From positions 1 to 6,331 of the forward strand of contig JBFEUI010000124.1 of NCBI GenBank assembly GCA_041547565.1: 6,331 nucleotides of DNA. The letters run 5' to 3'. The notes beneath the pieces are model-generated. The model saw only the letters and a list, made by a program, of their open reading frames with translations, made no database searches and had not been told where the DNA came from. Position 1 is the stretch's first letter. Each line of letters starts with the position of its first letter. Below are positions 5,221-6,331 of the stretch, piece after piece. The translations under genes were made by a program, and so were the position numbers. Origin of the DNA: JBFEUI01 sp041547565 (GTDB lineage Bacteria > Pseudomonadota > Gammaproteobacteria > Thiohalomonadales > Thiohalomonadaceae).

Positions 5221-5257
5221 TCAGCTCACAATCGTGTGTGATTTCGGTTAATGCTGA
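5221..5257 (-). other. Stem-loop in the Hsp20 leader
   Basis: On the transcript, 5253-5257 pairs with 5221-5225 (TCAGC with GCTGA), and 5237-5241 pairs with 5226-5230 (TCACA with TGTGA). The inner hairpin has a six-base loop, and an 11-base bulge lies on the 5' side. The structure ends one base before the AAGGAGG ribosome binding site, which stays unpaired. It is therefore unlike ROSE or fourU thermometers, which cover that site. Confidence 0.35.
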
Positions 5258-5262
5258 TCTTC

Positions 5263-5291
5263 ATATAGGAACGGCCAAAACGGGAATCAAG
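5263..5291 (-). promoter_or_regulatory. Sigma-32-like heat-shock promoter for Hsp20
   Basis: Read on the minus strand, CTTGATT (5285-5291) is followed after 14 bases by TCCTATAT (5263-5270). Against the heat-shock consensus CTTGAAA and CCCCATNT this is 5/7 and 6/8, with a suitable spacer. Transcription would begin near 5256, giving a leader of about 50 bases. The same DNA also reads as a modest sigma-70 promoter (TTGATT, 17 bases, TATATG), so dual use is possible. Confidence 0.5.
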
Positions 5292-5416
5292 GCCCTTTTA
5301 TTACTGTGGGATTGCCCCCATATGGCCGCGGCCGACTATACTGGGAAAGAGGCCGCCATTCGTGTTGGCGAGGACTTACTTATTCCGCCCGGGGCCGTTT
5401 TTCTGGAATATTAGAA

Positions 5417-5432
5417 ACACAATATATTGTGT
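5417..5432. promoter_or_regulatory. Perfect NrdR box, distal to nrdJ
   Basis: ACACAATATATTGTGT matches the published NrdR box consensus acaCwAtATaTwGtgt at all 16 positions and is the core of a perfect 18-bp palindrome (5416-5433). NrdR is the ATP/dATP-sensing repressor of ribonucleotide reductase genes. This box starts exactly 180 bp upstream of the promoter-proximal box and has no partner 31-32 bp away on either side, which is unusual because NrdR boxes normally come in close pairs. Confidence 0.8.
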
Positions 5433-5557
5433 TCTGCCGCTTCTGGTTATGGCCCTATAAAGCTATCTGTTTGATTCTCTTACGGAAAACGGATGTCAAG
5501 CATAAATCGTTGATTTTTATGTTATTTATCTGCCACAAAATACAGGATAAATCGTAG

Positions 5558-5586
5558 TTGACACTACGGGGTTATCTCCCTAAGCT
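5558..5586 (+). promoter_or_regulatory. Sigma-70 promoter for nrdJ
   Basis: A perfect TTGACA (5558-5563) is followed after 17 bases by TAAGCT (5581-5586), which keeps the three most conserved -10 bases. Transcription would start near 5593, immediately before the proximal NrdR box. The -35 element lies as the exact six-base loop between the inverted arms CGTAG (5553-5557) and CTACG (5564-5568), which may form an additional protein site. Confidence 0.5.
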
Positions 5587-5596
5587 ATTGCGACTA

Positions 5597-5644
5597 ACAC
5601 AACATGTAGTGTCTCCAAAAAAAACAGGACACTACAGCACGAGC
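5597..5644 (+). promoter_or_regulatory. Proximal NrdR box plus half-site, 32 bp apart
   Basis: ACACAACATGTAGTGT (5597-5612) matches 14 of 16 NrdR consensus positions. A second site starts 32 bases later with ACACTA (5629-5634), but its right half is not conserved. Spacing of 31-32 bp, three helical turns, is characteristic of NrdR-regulated promoters. The pair begins only a few bases after the predicted transcription start, a good position for repression. TGTAGTGTC (5605-5613) and GACACTACA (5628-5636) also form a perfect 9-bp inverted repeat around an A-rich 14-base loop. Confidence 0.7.
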
Positions 5645-5683
5645 GAAGTTAGGGCATAAGAACTAAACCAGGGAGAATACCTC

Positions 5684-6331
5684 GTGAGCAAGAGTAGCGC
5701 CCATTTGAAAGCCGTAGCCACCACAGTCACCGAAATCCCGTTCCAGGACGCCTCACTCGACATCTGGGACAAAAAGTATCGCCTCAAGACCAAGCAGGGC
5801 GAGATCATCGATCAGGAGATCGACGACACCTACAAACGCGTCGCCCACGCCCTGGCCGACGTCGAGGAGACCGACAAGAAGAAGGCCGAGTGGGAGGAGA
5901 AGTTCCTCTGGGCCCTGCGCCACGGCGCCATCCCCGCCGGCCGCATCACCTCCAATGCCGGTGCCTGGGCCTACAAGCCGGCCACCTCCACCATCAACTG
6001 CACCGTCTCGGGCGCCATCAAGGACTCGATGGACGACATCCTTTCCAAGGTGCACGAGGCGGGCCTGACGCTGAAGGCCGGCTGCGGTATCGGCTACGAG
6101 TTCTCCACCCTGCGCCCCAGGGGTGCCTTTGTCGCCGGTGCCGGCGCCTACACCTCCGGGCCGCTCTCCTTCATGGATATCTTCGACAAGATGTGTTTCA
6201 CCGTCTCCTCCGCCGGCGGCCGCCGCGGGGCGCAGATGGCCACCTTCGATGTCGGCCACCCGGACGTGATGGACTTTATCCGCGCCAAGCGCGAGGACGG
6301 GCGCCTGCGCCAGTTCAACCTGTCGCTGCTG
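5684..6331 (+). CDS. nrdJ: Adenosylcobalamin-dependent (class II) ribonucleotide reductase, N-terminal part
   Basis: The first 216 residues of NrdJ are visible, open to the window edge. The enzyme reduces ribonucleotides to deoxyribonucleotides using coenzyme B12 to start the radical, so it needs neither oxygen nor an oxygen-sensitive activase. Class II signatures seen are PAGRITSNAG (about 84-93), the N-C pair N105-C106 where the redox-active cysteine is expected, LKAGCGIGYEFSTLRPRG (about 130-147), TSGPLSFMDIFD (about 157-168), SAGGRRGAQMATFDVGHPDV (about 176-195) and FIRAKR (198-203). The N-terminal region resembles the Pseudomonas NrdJ type. The start is the GTG at 5684, with GGGAG (5671-5675) eight bases upstream; no nearby ATG competes. 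The radical-site and C-terminal cysteines lie outside the window. NrdR boxes upstream indicate repression when deoxynucleotides are plentiful. Confidence 0.93.
   Translation, partial: MSKSSAHLKAVATTVTEIPFQDASLDIWDKKYRLKTKQGEIIDQEIDDTYKRVAHALADVEETDKKKAEWEEKFLWALRHGAIPAGRITSNAGAWAYKPATSTINCTVSGAIKDSMDDILSKVHEAGLTLKAGCGIGYEFSTLRPRGAFVAGAGAYTSGPLSFMDIFDKMCFTVSSAGGRRGAQMATFDVGHPDVMDFIRAKREDGRLRQFNLSLL

Larger units (their letters stand above)
5206..5683. other. 478-bp divergent regulatory spacer without a credible gene
   Basis: This stretch separates the minus-strand Hsp20 gene from plus-strand nrdJ. It contains the Hsp20 leader and promoter (5221-5291), a 10-bp palindrome GGCCGCGGCC (5324-5333), a 5-bp stem CGCCA/TGGCG (5354-5370), the perfect NrdR box (5417-5432) and the nrdJ promoter with proximal NrdR sites (5553-5644). 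The part from about 5400 to 5560 is AT-rich. ATAAATCG occurs twice, at about 5502 and 5547. Short open frames here lack ribosome binding sites and family features. Confidence 0.6.

Noticed and set aside
4777..5241. Plus-strand open frame opposite the first Hsp20 gene
   Set aside because: It mirrors a clear alpha-crystallin gene and its leader.
5221..5257. ROSE or fourU thermometer in the Hsp20 leader
   Set aside because: The visible stem-loop leaves the AAGGAGG ribosome binding site unpaired.
5306..5557. 83-codon open frame in the nrdJ spacer
   Set aside because: It has no ribosome binding site, has unusual composition, and passes through the perfect NrdR palindrome and AT-rich regulatory DNA.
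5434..5683. Cobalamin riboswitch upstream of the B12-dependent reductase
   Set aside because: I see no B12-box sequence or the expected multi-stem architecture. NrdR sites explain the regulation better. A covariance search with the cobalamin riboswitch model would settle it.
5753..6259. Minus-strand open frame opposite nrdJ
   Set aside because: It is glycine-rich, low-complexity antisense of a well-conserved reductase reading frame.

Overview
The window looks like a chromosomal segment of a GC-rich proteobacterium, most likely a gammaproteobacterium. This rests on a Pseudomonas-type class II ribonucleotide reductase, a DegQ-length protease, and Gram-negative style stress promoters. It is an inference from gene types, not a taxonomic match. 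Coding regions are GC-rich. The spacers at about 120-310 and 5400-5560 are clearly AT-rich.

Layout from left to right. The first 87 bases are the start of an unrecognised minus-strand gene. A divergent promoter region (88-346) separates it from a plus-strand GGDEF-EAL cyclic-di-GMP enzyme (347-1765). That gene's ribosome binding site lies inside an 11-bp hairpin that reaches the ATG. A small membrane CDP-alcohol phosphatidyltransferase follows (1830-2399), and its last codons and stop are made of tandem octamer repeats. It converges on a minus-strand protein-quality-control block, read right to left: Hsp20 (4786-5205), a second and different Hsp20 (4126-4629), then a periplasmic DegQ/HtrA protease (2540-3907). 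A 478-bp regulatory spacer (5206-5683) then leads into the N-terminal 216 residues of an adenosylcobalamin-dependent ribonucleotide reductase (nrdJ), which runs off the right edge.

How the parts fit together. The two small heat-shock proteins would hold unfolded cytoplasmic proteins, and DegQ would degrade or refold them in the periplasm. Upstream of the first Hsp20 gene is a sigma-32-like promoter, and upstream of degQ is a weaker sigma-E-like one. The nrdJ spacer carries a 16/16 match to the NrdR box consensus far upstream. Nearer the gene it has a second box plus a half-site, 32 bp apart, just downstream of a TTGACA promoter. NrdR control of nrdJ is therefore well supported.

The most unusual structure is the set of intergenic repeats. 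Four of the five gene 3' ends in the window are next to, or formed by, short degenerate tandem units of 7 or 8 bases. Three of these arrays are arranged as inverted repeats beginning 0-8 bases after a stop codon. They may be terminators or 3'-end RNA structures. I do not recognise a catalogued family for them.
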